Source: JBFMGD01 sp040751775 (GTDB lineage: Bacteria; Bacillota; Dethiobacteria; DTU022). Taken from it: a DNA stretch of 44,066 nucleotides. The notes under the pieces are model-generated. The model was not told where the DNA came from and did no database searches. It saw only the letters and a program-made list of their open reading frames with translations. Made by a program: the position numbers and the translations under genes. Below, one piece after another: positions 7,324 through 16,098 of this stretch (the stretch's first letter is position 1; each line of letters opens with the position of its first letter). Location of the stretch: the NCBI GenBank assembly GCA_040751775.1, contig JBFMGD010000022.1:1-44066 (forward strand), in the 5' to 3' direction.

Positions 7324-7408
7324 TAGGTAATAAGCCGATCACGTATACAAGCCGCCGGTTTGGCATAACCATAGATATACTTTTTTAGCGAGAACGGAGG
7401 AGCTAATC

Positions 7409-8368
7409 ATGTACTTTGGCAAGCGTAAAATTGTCCTGCTGGTGGGGTGGTTGGCGGCGGCGCTAATCTCCCTAGCAGTAGCGGGATGCAGCGTTCCCGT
7501 GGAGCAGGGACAGGCTCCGGCGGATTTGCGCATCGCTGTTACGGGGGGTGTGGAGACGATTCCGCTGATCGCCGCCGGTGAATTGGGGCTTTTTCCAGCT
7601 GAAGGCATCACCGTGGAGCTGATCAAAACGGCCGGCTGGCGGGAAACCGATCTCTACCTGCAATCCGGGGCTGTGCATGGAGCGCTGACCGGCCTGAGCA
7701 GCCTGTTCCGGCTTCAGGAACAGGGTTTTCTGGTGATGGCGGCATCCGAATCCGGCGCCGCCTACAGCCTGTTGGCGGCGCCGGAGCAGGGCGATTCTTT
7801 AAACGCGCTGCCCAACATGAAAGTGGCCCTCTCGGATAATCCGGAGGAACTGTTCTTCTTAGAAGAGCTGTTGCTGGAATATGATTTAGCGCTGACGGAT
7901 TTGCAGCTTGAAATCGCCGCCGACTCAACCCTGGCCCTCGGAGCATTTTTAGGTAATGCTGCGGCAGCGGTGTTGCTGCCCCGGCACCTGGAACCGGAGG
8001 CGCTCGCTGAAGGAGCGGTCGTGATCAGCGGCAGTCGTGCAACGGATTTATGCGGCGGTGTGATCACCTTTAGCGGTGAAGCCCTTCAGCAAAAGGAAGA
8101 GCAGGTGGCATCATTTTATCGTGCTTACAGCGAAGCGATCCGCCTCTTAAACCAGGGTTCGGTTGACCTGGGCGACCTGGCGCTGACCGATTGGGGTTAT
8201 CCAGAAGCCTTTATCTTTGGCGGATGGCCGGCGATGGAAGAACCGCGCGCAGTTAGCCGTGAAAAATTCCATATTGCTTTGCGGTGGTATAGAAAGCAGG
8301 GGCAGCCGGAAAGTAGCTCCCCCGTATATGAAGGGGTGATCTGGCGCGGCTTATCCCGGTCCGATTAA
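7409..8368 (+). CDS. ABC-type substrate-binding lipoprotein (SsuA/NMT1-THI5-like)
   Basis: The 319-residue protein begins with a basic N-terminus, a hydrophobic stretch and the lipobox LAVAGC, so it should be lipid-anchored outside the membrane. The mature part starts LRIAVTGGVETIPLIAAGEL and continues GLFPAEGITVELIKTAGW and YLQSGAVHGALTGLSSLFRL, the N-lobe pattern of SsuA/TauA/NMT1-like binding proteins for sulfonates, nitrate or thiamine precursors. The substrate cannot be predicted. GGAGGA lies 6-12 nt before ATG 7409. No permease or ATPase gene is adjacent, which is unusual for such a protein. Confidence 0.75.
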   Translation: MYFGKRKIVLLVGWLAAALISLAVAGCSVPVEQGQAPADLRIAVTGGVETIPLIAAGELGLFPAEGITVELIKTAGWRETDLYLQSGAVHGALTGLSSLFRLQEQGFLVMAASESGAAYSLLAAPEQGDSLNALPNMKVALSDNPEELFFLEELLLEYDLALTDLQLEIAADSTLALGAFLGNAAAAVLLPRHLEPEALAEGAVVISGSRATDLCGGVITFSGEALQQKEEQVASFYRAYSEAIRLLNQGSVDLGDLALTDWGYPEAFIFGGWPAMEEPRAVSREKFHIALRWYRKQGQPESSSPVYEGVIWRGLSRSD

Positions 8369-8400
8369 TGCAGGTCTCCAGCGGCCGGGCTGATGACCTG

Positions 8401-8428
8401 TTCGGAATAATTGCTCTTGTGTTATAAT
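8401..8428 (+). promoter_or_regulatory. probable promoter for the hydroxyacyl-CoA dehydrogenase gene
   Basis: A perfect TATAAT (8423-8428) has a weak -35, TTCGGA (8401-8406), 16 nt upstream. Transcription would start near 8435, giving a leader of about 70 nt with two hairpins. Confidence 0.5.
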
Positions 8429-8438
8429 ATTGACAATT

Positions 8439-8481
8439 CCGCCTGCCAAAACAGGCAGGCGGAAACCGGTTTTTTTACCGG
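8439..8481 (+). promoter_or_regulatory. two hairpins in the leader before the dehydrogenase gene
   Basis: CCGCCTGCC (8439-8447) pairs perfectly with GGCAGGCGG (8454-8462). A second hairpin, CCGGT-TTTTTT-ACCGG (8466-8481), follows and includes a T-run. Hairpin one plus the T-run could act as an imperfect attenuator, or the structures may only protect the mRNA end. No known riboswitch was recognised. Confidence 0.4.
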
Positions 8482-8505
8482 GGAAAAGGGAGGTTTAATC
8501 AACAG

Positions 8506-9375
8506 ATGCAAGTGGAGCAAATAAAACGGATTATGGTGATCGGGGCCGGCAACATGGGACATCAGATCGCCTTAGCCTGCGCCCTGGCCGGTTATGAGAC
8601 AACCTGCACCGATGTCAGTGAGGCACAGTTGGCAAAAGCGGCAGCGTTTATGAAAAGTTACCTCTCCGGGCGCGTGGCCAAAGAGAAAATTACTGCAGCG
8701 GAAGCCGGCGCTGTCGCGGAGAAGCTGCATTTTACCGGCTGCTTTGAGGAAGCGGCAGGGAAAGCCGATTTCGCCATTGAAGCGGCCACGGAGAATCTGG
8801 ATCTGAAAAAGAAGATTTTTCACCAACTGGGTGAACTGTGCCCCGCCCATGCCATCCTGACCACGAACAGCTCATTTTTGGTGAGTTCCCTGGTCGCTTG
8901 CGAGACCGGCCGGCCGGCCCAGGTCTGCAACATGCATTTTTTCAACCCGGCGCTGGTCATGAAATGTGTTGAGGTGGTCAGGGGGCCGCATACCGCGCCG
9001 GAAACAGCCGCGGTAACCATGGAACTGGCCCGGAAGCTGGGTAAGGAACCGGTTCTATTAAACAAGGAAATATACGGCTTCCTGGTAAACAGGATCCTGG
9101 CCCGGCTGATTGATGAAGCCTTGTTTCTTCTGGATACCGGGGTCGCTTCAGTTGAAGATATCGACAGCGCGGTGGTTAACGCCCTGGGGCACCCGATGGG
9201 ACCGTTCCGTTTAATGGACTTGACCGGTGTGGACCTCAGTTACCATATCGCCATGGAACTCTACCGTGATACCGGCAATCCCGCGGACAAGCCGTCTCCC
9301 ACGGTGGTGGAAAAATACGTGAAAGGAGAATGGGGCCGTAAGGCCGGCCGCGGTTTTTACTGTTACGACAATTAA
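8506..9375 (+). CDS. hbd: 3-hydroxyacyl-CoA (3-hydroxybutyryl-CoA) dehydrogenase
   Basis: This enzyme interconverts 3-hydroxyacyl-CoA and 3-oxoacyl-CoA with NAD(H), in butyrate-type fermentation or fatty acid oxidation. The 289-residue length is typical of the short bacterial form. The Rossmann motif GAGNMG is near residue 13, the catalytic-histidine segment CNMHFFNPALVMKCVEVV follows in mid-protein, and the C-terminal domain has GFLVNRILARLIDEA and ALGHPMGPFRLMDLTGVDL. No thiolase, crotonase or acyl-CoA dehydrogenase gene is adjacent, so pathway direction is not shown. It has its own likely promoter and a leader with hairpins. A 3-hydroxybutyryl-CoA preference is inferred from size and overall similarity. 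Confidence 0.9.
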   Translation: MQVEQIKRIMVIGAGNMGHQIALACALAGYETTCTDVSEAQLAKAAAFMKSYLSGRVAKEKITAAEAGAVAEKLHFTGCFEEAAGKADFAIEAATENLDLKKKIFHQLGELCPAHAILTTNSSFLVSSLVACETGRPAQVCNMHFFNPALVMKCVEVVRGPHTAPETAAVTMELARKLGKEPVLLNKEIYGFLVNRILARLIDEALFLLDTGVASVEDIDSAVVNALGHPMGPFRLMDLTGVDLSYHIAMELYRDTGNPADKPSPTVVEKYVKGEWGRKAGRGFYCYDN

Positions 9376-9466
9376 AAAGTAACCGGTTTGCAAGCCCCGT
9401 TTTATCATGAAGCCGCTTTCCCGGGCATAAGAATGGTACCAGCCTGATGCTGGAAGGGGGCCGATT

Positions 9467-12154
9467 GTGCATTTACAGTGGACTAACTTGACCGGGGAGG
9501 AAGTTTGCCGCAACCTGGGGACCAACCCGGGAGTGGGACTGGCAGGGAGCGAGGTGGAGTCACGCCGCAGGCGCTGGGGGGAGAACATCCTGGCTGAAGC
9601 AACCCGTCTTTCTCTGCCGGTTCTTTTTATCAACCAGTTTAAAGATTTCATGGTGCTGGTGCTTTTGGGAGCAACGCTTCTGTCGGGCCTGCTGGGCGAA
9701 TACGGTGACGCCCTGACGATCATGGTGATAGTACTGATCAATGCCGTCTTAGGGTTGGTCCAGGAGTACCGCGCGGAGCGCTCCCTGGAGGCGCTGCATA
9801 AACTGGCCGCGCCCCGGTCAAGGGTATTGCGGGCCGGTGAGATTGTGGTGATCCCGGCTCGCGAGGTTGTACCGGGCGATCTGGTTTTTCTGGAAGCGGG
9901 TGACCGGATCAGCGCCGACTTAAGACTGCTGTCGGCACAGTCCCTGGCTGTCAACGAAGCCGCTTTAACCGGGGAATCCGAGGCGGTGCTGAAAAGAACC
10001 GCCCGCCTCCCCGTGGCCGCCGCCACCCCGGGGGATGCACTGAACATGGCCTTCAGCGGCACGACAGTGGTGGCCGGCCGCGGAGAGGGAGTGGTCGTGG
10101 CTACCGCGATGCAAACAGAGCTGGGCCGCATTGCCCACTTGATTGAAGGGGCGGCACAGGCAGCCACACCGCTGCAAGAGCGCTTGACCAGGCTGGGCAA
10201 AACGCTGGTTGCCGTGTGCCTGGTGATCTGTTTTGGAGTAACCCTGCTCGGGGTTTTCCAGGGACAACCACTCTATGCCATGTTCATGGCCGGCGTCAGC
10301 CTGGCGGTCGCGGCCATCCCGGAAGGTTTGCCGGCGATCGTGACCGTGGCGCTGGCCCTGGGCGTGCAGCGGATGATTCGCCGCCGGGCTATCGTGCGCC
10401 GTTTGCCGGCGGTGGAAACGCTCGGTTCCGCCACGGTGATCTGTACCGATAAGACCGGCACCCTCACAGAAAACCGGATGAGCGTGAGCCAGTTGTACAG
10501 TGGTGGGCGGCTCTACCGGGCGGCAGGCGGGCATTTTCAGGTGCAGGGGGAAGAAGGTTGGCTCAATGTGGGTCGGAACGGCGCCGGCGATTTGCGGCTC
10601 ACCCTTTCCATCGCCGCCTGCTGCAATAATGCCTATGAGGTTAAGCACTCTTTTCGGGGCGATCCGACGGAGGTAGCCTTGATGGAAGCGTCCCGATCAA
10701 TGGGGCTCAAGTTGCCCGGCCGTGCTCAAGGTAGAGAAAGTGAGTTCCCATTCTCTTCTGAGCGGAAAATGATGAGTATAATCTGGCGCGATTCGCTAAG
10801 CCGCCGTCTTTTGCTTAAAGGTGCGCCCGAAATAGTCCTCGAACGGTGCCGCTCTATATGGTCCGGGGAGAGAGCGGTAACTTTGACCCGGGGGCGCCGA
10901 CGGGAGCTGCTGGATCAGGTTGAGCGGATGGCTGCACTTGGCTTGCGCGCCCTTGCCGTTGCTTATCGCGATTTACCAGCCACCGGGGTGTCGACGGCTG
11001 AAGAAGCTGAAAAAGAGCTGACCTGGGTCGGGCTGCTTGGATTGGAAGATCCGCCCCGGCCGGAAGTGCTGCCGGCAATCCGCCTCTGCCGCCGGGCCGG
11101 TATCCGCGTGATCATGATTACCGGCGATCACCGGGCCACGGCGGAAGCGATCGCCCGGCGCCTGGAAATACTGCAGGGGGACGGTGTGGTGTTGACCGGC
11201 CGGGACCTCGAAGCCATGGATGAACTGAGCCTGCAGCGGCTAATCGGACGGGTGCAGGTTTTTGCCCGCGTCAGCCCGGTCCATAAACTGCGGATTGTGC
11301 GGCTGCTGCGCCGGGCCGGTGAAGTTGTGGCGATGACCGGTGACGGGATCAATGATGCCCCGGCCGTTAAAGAAGCCGATATCGGTATCGCCATGGGTTT
11401 GACGGGGACCGATGTAACCCGGGAGGCGGCGGCCCTGGTGTTAAGCGATGACAATTTCAGCACGATCGCCTCCGCCGTCGAGGAAGGGCGCAACATATAC
11501 GGCAATATCCGCAAGTTTATCCGCTTTTTACTGGGCTGCAACACCGGGGAGGTTTTAACCATGGTCCTGGCGATCGTCGCCGGGCTGCCCCTGCCGCTGC
11601 GTCCGATTCAAATTCTCTGGATCAACCTGGTCACCGACGGGTTGCCGGCAATCGCGCTTGGGGTCGACAGGCCGGACCGGTTCCAGATGCAGCAACCGCC
11701 CCGGCAGCGCAAAGAAAGTATTTTCAGCGGCGGGTTATGGAGCCAGCTGATCGCACGGGGGATCATGATTGCGGCCGTCACAGTTGCGGTGTTTAGGTTT
11801 GTCTTGACCGCGGGAGAGAGCCTGATCAAAGCCCAGACCATGGCTTTTGCCACCCTGATTACGGCCCAGCTGGCGTACGTATTCGACTGCCGCGGCGACG
11901 GTAAGCCTTTTTGGGCCGAATCAAGAGCGCCGAACTGGTACCTGGGCGCGGCTGTCGCCTCCTCCTGCCTGTTGATGTTTCTCGTAATCTACCATCCGCT
12001 GTTGAGTAATTTTTTTTATACGGATTTCCTGCTCGGCGGTGACTGGGCTGTGATCGTCGCGGCCGGTCTGCTGCCGAGCCTGCTGGACGGCATGCTGCTG
12101 CTGTTAAAAGGCGCATTGGCCCGCACGAAGAAGAAAACAGCTAAATTACGCTAA
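9467..12154 (+). CDS. P-type Ca2+-transporting ATPase (P2A, YloB/SERCA-like)
   Basis: This 895-residue pump exports Ca2+ from the cytoplasm using ATP. Visible motifs in order are the actuator loop TGES (168-171), the M4 site PEGLPAIVTVALALG, the phosphorylated Asp328 in DKTGTLTEN, and the hinge TGDGINDAPAVKEADIGIAM near 624. M5 carries CNTGEV and M6 carries WINLVTDGLPAIALG. The M4 Glu, the M5 Asn and Glu, and the M6 Asn, Thr and Asp match the Ca2+ ligands of SERCA-type pumps, so Ca2+ specificity is well supported. It starts at GTG 9467 behind GGAAGGGGG. Its position between rqcH and yicC matches yloB in Bacillus, where the pump supports spore germination and Ca2+ homeostasis. Confidence 0.93.
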   Translation: MHLQWTNLTGEEVCRNLGTNPGVGLAGSEVESRRRRWGENILAEATRLSLPVLFINQFKDFMVLVLLGATLLSGLLGEYGDALTIMVIVLINAVLGLVQEYRAERSLEALHKLAAPRSRVLRAGEIVVIPAREVVPGDLVFLEAGDRISADLRLLSAQSLAVNEAALTGESEAVLKRTARLPVAAATPGDALNMAFSGTTVVAGRGEGVVVATAMQTELGRIAHLIEGAAQAATPLQERLTRLGKTLVAVCLVICFGVTLLGVFQGQPLYAMFMAGVSLAVAAIPEGLPAIVTVALALGVQRMIRRRAIVRRLPAVETLGSATVICTDKTGTLTENRMSVSQLYSGGRLYRAAGGHFQVQGEEGWLNVGRNGAGDLRLTLSIAACCNNAYEVKHSFRGDPTEVALMEASRSMGLKLPGRAQGRESEFPFSSERKMMSIIWRDSLSRRLLLKGAPEIVLERCRSIWSGERAVTLTRGRRRELLDQVERMAALGLRALAVAYRDLPATGVSTAEEAEKELTWVGLLGLEDPPRPEVLPAIRLCRRAGIRVIMITGDHRATAEAIARRLEILQGDGVVLTGRDLEAMDELSLQRLIGRVQVFARVSPVHKLRIVRLLRRAGEVVAMTGDGINDAPAVKEADIGIAMGLTGTDVTREAAALVLSDDNFSTIASAVEEGRNIYGNIRKFIRFLLGCNTGEVLTMVLAIVAGLPLPLRPIQILWINLVTDGLPAIALGVDRPDRFQMQQPPRQRKESIFSGGLWSQLIARGIMIAAVTVAVFRFVLTAGESLIKAQTMAFATLITAQLAYVFDCRGDGKPFWAESRAPNWYLGAAVASSCLLMFLVIYHPLLSNFFYTDFLLGGDWAVIVAAGLLPSLLDGMLLLLKGALARTKKKTAKLR

Positions 12155-12160
12155 GTCTGC

Positions 12161-12189
12161 TTGAATTCAGCTTAACTTGATGTTAATAT
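12161..12189 (+). promoter_or_regulatory. sigma-A type promoter of the yicC-remA-gmk operon
   Basis: TTGAAT (12161-12166) and TAATAT (12184-12189) are separated by exactly 17 nt, just after the Ca-ATPase stop and about 40 nt before the yicC start. Confidence 0.6.
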
Positions 12190-12230
12190 TAACTAAGCAT
12201 GCGAAAAATAATGGAAAAGAAGGTTTGGCC

Positions 12231-13106
12231 TTGATTAGCAGCATGACCGGCTACGGCCGGGGCAGCGGCTCGGCGAACGGTTTTGGCTTTACGGTGGAGC
12301 TGCGCTCGGTCAACCATCGTTACGCCGATATCAACCTGCGCCTACCCAGAGAACTCTATCACCTGGAGGACCGGATCCGCCGCCAGCTGGCAGACACGAT
12401 CAAACGGGGGCGAGTTGAAGCCGGCGTCGTGCTCTGCCAGGTTCCCGCCGGCTCCAGTGCCGTCAGTATGAACTATGCGCTGGCGGAGTCATACTACCAG
12501 GCGCTGCAAGATCTGGCCAAGCGCCTCTCGCTGCCCAGGCAAATAAGCCTGGATCACCTGGTGCAGCTGCCTGCGATCATGAACTCGCCCGCTACGAACT
12601 ACCCGGAGAATTTGGCCTGGCCTGCGCTCCATGAAGCGCTCACTGAAGCGTTGACCCAACTGGTGCAAAGGCGGCGGGAAGAGGGGGACAACCTTTCCCG
12701 CGATCTGCGGGGGCGCTGCAGCCGGGTGCGGGAGATGGTTCAGGCGGCCAACGAGATGGCGCCCCTGGCTCGTGAAGAGTGCCGGGTGCGCGTGGAACAA
12801 AAATTTAAAGAACTCCTGACCGGCTATTATGAAGAAAACCGGGTTTTGATGGAGTGCGCCATGGTGTTGGAGCGGATGGGAATAGACGAAGAACTGGTGC
12901 GGCTGGACAGCCATCTGGAAGCATTTGGAAAAACGCTTGCGGCGGGAAGTTCCGCCGGGCGTAAACTTGATTTTATCGCCCAGGAAATGTTTCGGGAAGT
13001 AAATACAATCGGCTCGAAGTCCTCGAATTACGGGCTTTCCAGCCTGGTTGTGGAAATTAAAGCCGAGCTGGAAAGAATGAGGGAGCAAATCCAAAATATC
13101 GAATGA
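12231..13106 (+). CDS. yicC: YicC/YloC family endoribonuclease
   Basis: YicC-family proteins are endoribonucleases linked to RNA turnover and stationary-phase fitness. TTG 12231 is chosen because the conserved N-terminus (ISSMTGYGRGSG) follows it directly and AGAAGG lies upstream; the longer frame from 12177 lacks family support. The 291-residue protein has ELRSVNHRYADINLRLPREL in the N-terminal domain. The conserved C-terminus reads LDFIAQEMFREVNTIGSKSS and VEIKAELERMREQIQNIE, as expected. It is the first gene of the operon with remA, gmk and rpoZ, 12 nt before remA. Confidence 0.93.
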   Translation: MISSMTGYGRGSGSANGFGFTVELRSVNHRYADINLRLPRELYHLEDRIRRQLADTIKRGRVEAGVVLCQVPAGSSAVSMNYALAESYYQALQDLAKRLSLPRQISLDHLVQLPAIMNSPATNYPENLAWPALHEALTEALTQLVQRRREEGDNLSRDLRGRCSRVREMVQAANEMAPLAREECRVRVEQKFKELLTGYYEENRVLMECAMVLERMGIDEELVRLDSHLEAFGKTLAAGSSAGRKLDFIAQEMFREVNTIGSKSSNYGLSSLVVEIKAELERMREQIQNIE

Positions 13107-13118
13107 GGAGGTTCGATT

Positions 13119-13391
13119 ATGACCATCAAACTTATCAATATCGGATTCGGCAATATTGTATCGGCTGGCAGAATTATCTCGATTGTCAGTCCCGAATCTG
13201 CTCCCATTAAACGGGTCATCGGCGAGGCCCGGGACCGGGGAATGCTCATCGACGCTACATACGGCCGCCGGACCAGAGCGGTGATCGTGGCCGACAGCGG
13301 CCACATCATCCTTTCCGCTGTCCAACCGGAGACGGTGAAACACCGCCTGCAGGTCCGGGATACCAGCGGAGGCGAAGACGCGGCGGAATAG
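13119..13391 (+). CDS. remA: RemA family extracellular matrix / DNA-binding regulator (DUF370)
   Basis: RemA proteins bind DNA as ring-shaped oligomers and activate matrix and osmoprotection genes in Bacillus. The 90-residue length and sequence (INIGFGNIVSAGRIISIVSP, ESAPIKRVIGEARDRGMLID, TYGRRTRAVIVADSGHIILS) are characteristic. ATG 13119 has an AGGAGG upstream. Location between yicC and gmk is the conserved Firmicutes arrangement (ylzA). The 3' end lies 2 nt before gmk, so the two are translationally linked. Targets in this organism are unknown. Confidence 0.93.
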   Translation: MTIKLINIGFGNIVSAGRIISIVSPESAPIKRVIGEARDRGMLIDATYGRRTRAVIVADSGHIILSAVQPETVKHRLQVRDTSGGEDAAE

Positions 13392-13393
13392 CC

Positions 13394-13996
13394 ATGGCGG
13401 AAGGTCTGCTCGTGATATTGTCCGGACCTTCGGGTGTCGGGAAAGGCACGGTCTGCCGTTCATTGACATCCTTGCAGCCGCGGTTAAACCTGTCCATATC
13501 CGCCACCACGCGGTCGCCTCGCTCGGGAGAAGCGGACGGGCGGGAATATTATTTCATGACCAAAGCCCGCTTCACTGAGCTGGCTGAATCAGGCGCGTTT
13601 TTGGAATGGGCGATAGTGCACGGCCACTATTACGGGACTCTGAAAGCCAAGGCGCTGGAAGCAATTGCCGCGGGAGGCGATCTGCTTCTAGAAATCGATA
13701 TCCAGGGCGCCGCCCAGGTGAGGCGGCAGCTTCCCGGCGCTGTTTCCATATTCCTTGCTCCGCCCTCCATGGAGGTGCTGGAGCAGCGGATTGCCGGGCG
13801 CGGCACAGAAGAGGCGTCCGTAATCCGGCAGCGGCTGGCCGTGGCTCACCGGGAGATGGCGGTCTACGATAGCTATGATTACCTGGTGGTTAACGACCGG
13901 GTGGAGACGGCGGCGGCGGCCTTGAGCGCGATTATTAACGCTGAAAAATGTAAGGTAAGCCGGGGCGCCCGTCCGCCGGGTTGGGGAGGTGAATGA
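13394..13996 (+). CDS. gmk: guanylate kinase
   Basis: Guanylate kinase phosphorylates GMP to GDP with ATP, supplying GTP and feeding ppGpp metabolism. The 200-residue protein has the P-loop GPSGVGKG (11-18), the GMP-binding region ATTRSPRSGEADGREYYFM, and DLLLEIDIQGAAQVRRQLPG before the lid segment IAGRGTEEASVIRQRL. It starts 2 nt after remA, and its stop overlaps the rpoZ start within ATGA. The last 15 residues (after about 185) are a non-conserved tail. Confidence 0.95.
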   Translation: MAEGLLVILSGPSGVGKGTVCRSLTSLQPRLNLSISATTRSPRSGEADGREYYFMTKARFTELAESGAFLEWAIVHGHYYGTLKAKALEAIAAGGDLLLEIDIQGAAQVRRQLPGAVSIFLAPPSMEVLEQRIAGRGTEEASVIRQRLAVAHREMAVYDSYDYLVVNDRVETAAAALSAIINAEKCKVSRGARPPGWGGE

Positions 13997-14205
13997 AGAT
14001 GATTTATCCGTCTATTGACCAACTGCTGTCCAGGGTGGACAGTAAATATACCCTGGTGATTACCGCGGCGAAACGGGGCCGCCAGATACGCGACGGCAGC
14101 AAACCGGTCGTGGCCTGCGGTTCCCGTAAAGAGGTGACCATCGCGCTGCATGAGATTGCCGATGGGGTCATTGAATATGAACGGATCCGCGACGGGATCA
14201 AGTAG
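13993..14205 (+). CDS. rpoZ: RNA polymerase omega subunit
   Basis: Omega helps assemble and stabilise RNA polymerase by clamping beta-prime. The 70-residue protein reads IDQLLSRVDSKYTLVITAAK, then RGRQIRDG and KEVTIALHEIADGVI, the usual short Firmicutes form. The start overlaps the gmk stop by 4 nt (ATGA); a second in-frame ATG two codons later is an alternative. The gmk-rpoZ order is widely conserved, linking GMP phosphorylation with transcription genes. Confidence 0.92.
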   Translation: MKMIYPSIDQLLSRVDSKYTLVITAAKRGRQIRDGSKPVVACGSRKEVTIALHEIADGVIEYERIRDGIK

Positions 14206-14216
14206 GGGGGGGCAGC

Positions 14217-15407
14217 TTGCAGACGGTTGTGCTGGGTGTTACCGGGGGGATCGCCGCTTATAAAGCCGCGGAGTTGGCCAGATTGTTAATCCGCGGCGGT
14301 TTTACTGTACAGGTGGTGATGACCGCGGGCGCGGCTGAATTTGTAACGCCCCTGACATTTCAGACTCTCACCGGCCGTCCAGCCCTGACGGATCTGTTTG
14401 CTCCTAGTGAGGCCGGAGTACGCCACGTGGGGTTGGCCGAACAGGCCGACCTGCTCGTTGTGGCGCCCGCTTCGGCCAATACACTGGGCAAAATGGCCTG
14501 CGGTATCGCCGACAATCTGCTGACCACCCTTTACCTGGCCGCCGCCTGCCCGGTGATCCTGGTGCCGTCCATGAATGATGCCATGTACGCGCACCCCGCG
14601 GTGCGGGATAATCTGGAGAGGCTCGCGGCGCGGGGCTGCCTGGTGATGGAGCCGGCGGCGGGAGAACTGGCCTGCGGCACCGTCGGGAAAGGGCGCATGC
14701 CCGAACCGCCGGAGATATTCGCGATGATCCGCGCGGTTTTAACAAAAAAAGATTTTGCCGGCGAAACTGCCCTGGTGACCGCCGGTCCAACCCGGGAGCC
14801 GCTGGACCCGGTGCGTTTTTTAAGCAATCCTTCTTCGGGCTTGATGGGATACGCCCTGGCGCGGGCCCTGGCTGAACGGGGCGCGCAAGTGCTCCTTGTG
14901 AGCGGTCCGACCGGGCTGCCCTGTCCGGTGGGGGTGGAACGGCTCACTGTGACCACGGCCCGGGAGATGCACGGCGCGGTAATGCGGCGTTACGCCGGCT
15001 GCGGCCTGGTAATTAAAGCGGCGGCGGTTTCCGATTACCGGCCCGCGGAGACGGCGCCGCAAAAAATGAAGAAGGGCGCTTCCCGGGTTACCCTCGAGCT
15101 CGCGGCCAACCCCGATATATTAAAGGAACTGGGCGCTTTAAAAGGCGACCGCCTGCTGGTAGGATTTGCCGCTGAAACCGAAAACGGCTTGCACTACGCC
15201 AGGCGTAAGCTGGAGGAGAAAAACCTCGATCTGATCGTCTTAAATGATCTGACCATGGCCGGCGCCGGTTTTGCCGTTACCACCAACCGGGTCAAGCTGA
15301 TTGACAAACTCGGCCAGGTCGAAGAGCTGCCCCTGATGGAGAAGGAAACGCTGGCGCACCGCATCCTCGACCGCATCGCAACCCTAAGTGGGACAAGGAA
15401 CCATTAG
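14217..15407 (+). CDS. coaBC: bifunctional phosphopantothenoylcysteine decarboxylase / phosphopantothenate-cysteine ligase
   Basis: CoaBC makes 4'-phosphopantetheine for coenzyme A: the C-terminal CoaB ligates cysteine to phosphopantothenate, and the N-terminal CoaC decarboxylates the product with FMN. The protein has 396 residues and starts at TTG 14217 after a G-rich ribosome binding site. The CoaC part shows VLGVTGGIAAYKAAELA, the active-site His in GVRHVGLAEQADLLVVAPAS, and the substrate clamp VPSMNDAMY. The CoaB part begins near 180 with TAGPTREPLDPVRFLSNPSS and includes IKAAAVSDYRP. It overlaps the convergent spoIIM gene by 4 nt. Confidence 0.95.
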   Translation: MQTVVLGVTGGIAAYKAAELARLLIRGGFTVQVVMTAGAAEFVTPLTFQTLTGRPALTDLFAPSEAGVRHVGLAEQADLLVVAPASANTLGKMACGIADNLLTTLYLAAACPVILVPSMNDAMYAHPAVRDNLERLAARGCLVMEPAAGELACGTVGKGRMPEPPEIFAMIRAVLTKKDFAGETALVTAGPTREPLDPVRFLSNPSSGLMGYALARALAERGAQVLLVSGPTGLPCPVGVERLTVTTAREMHGAVMRRYAGCGLVIKAAAVSDYRPAETAPQKMKKGASRVTLELAANPDILKELGALKGDRLLVGFAAETENGLHYARRKLEEKNLDLIVLNDLTMAGAGFAVTTNRVKLIDKLGQVEELPLMEKETLAHRILDRIATLSGTRNH

Positions 15408-16021
15408 TGGATCAGGCCCAGCAGGCGCGGGGTGATCAGGATTTCGATAAAGGCGGCAGCCAGCAGCAGCAGGACAACCAGGGGCAGCACGGAGATCGTT
15501 TCTTTCCAGATATGTTTGAAGCTTTGCAGGCGGGTTTTGCCCGCCAGCGGCGCAGCCAGGCAGTGGTAACCGAACTTCAGCCCCAGGGCACCGCAGAGGA
15601 ATAAAGCAAAAAGTTCGAATACCCCGTGCGGCAAGATCCCCAACAAGATTAAGGGCAGCAGCGGCGTCCCTTGAGCAGCGGCCAGGGCGGCAAAAAAACC
15701 GACCAGGGCGCCGTTAAAAGAGAGGGTAATCAGTGGGGAAACCCCGGCTAAGACGCCGAGCAGCAGCATTTGGCTGATCGATATAAAATTATTCAAAAAG
15801 ATCATTAAAACGGCAATCAGCGGATTGCTCTCCAAGATCAAGGTTATAAGACCCTGCAGCTGTTCAGATTGCGCACCGATTAACTGGCCCAGCGGCTCCT
15901 GGTTGAACAGCGCAGCAGTGTAAAAAAAAGCGCCGCTGATCAAAAAAATCAGTATTGCTAAAATAAGCCAACTTCTGTTTTGCTTGATTACCTGTCCAGC
16001 AGGCATAAAAAGTTGCAACAA
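15404..16021 (-). CDS. spoIIM: stage II sporulation protein M
   Basis: SpoIIM is an integral membrane protein that anchors the SpoIID-SpoIIP peptidoglycan hydrolase complex during forespore engulfment. The 205-residue protein is strongly hydrophobic, with about five membrane segments. These include SWLILAILIFLISGAFFYTA, a central region with IFLNNFISISQMLLLGVLAG, LILLGILPHGVFELFALFLC and VLPLVVLLLLAAAFIEILI. The GILPHGVFEL block is characteristic of the SpoIIM/DUF95 family. It starts at TTG 16021 with AGGAGAGGT upstream and lies convergent to coaBC and divergent from priA. This placement inside the ylo block differs from Bacillus subtilis. Confidence 0.88.
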   Translation of the reverse strand: MLQLFMPAGQVIKQNRSWLILAILIFLISGAFFYTAALFNQEPLGQLIGAQSEQLQGLITLILESNPLIAVLMIFLNNFISISQMLLLGVLAGVSPLITLSFNGALVGFFAALAAAQGTPLLPLILLGILPHGVFELFALFLCGALGLKFGYHCLAAPLAGKTRLQSFKHIWKETISVLPLVVLLLLAAAFIEILITPRLLGLIH

Positions 16022-16098
16022 CGCGGATCAACCTCTCCTGACAAAATTTTCGAGCAGCACTTCTTTATTCTATCAAATAATGGTAGCGTGGTAAAGCG

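Noticed and set aside
9211..10200. 329-codon minus-strand open frame opposite the Ca-ATPase gene and the end of hbd
   Set aside because: It is the mirror of conserved coding sequence in GC-rich DNA, is Ser/Arg/Ala-rich and shows no domain or ribosome site.
12489..13469. 326-codon minus-strand open frame across yicC, remA and gmk
   Set aside because: It spans three real genes and their junctions, which a true gene would not, and no family is visible.
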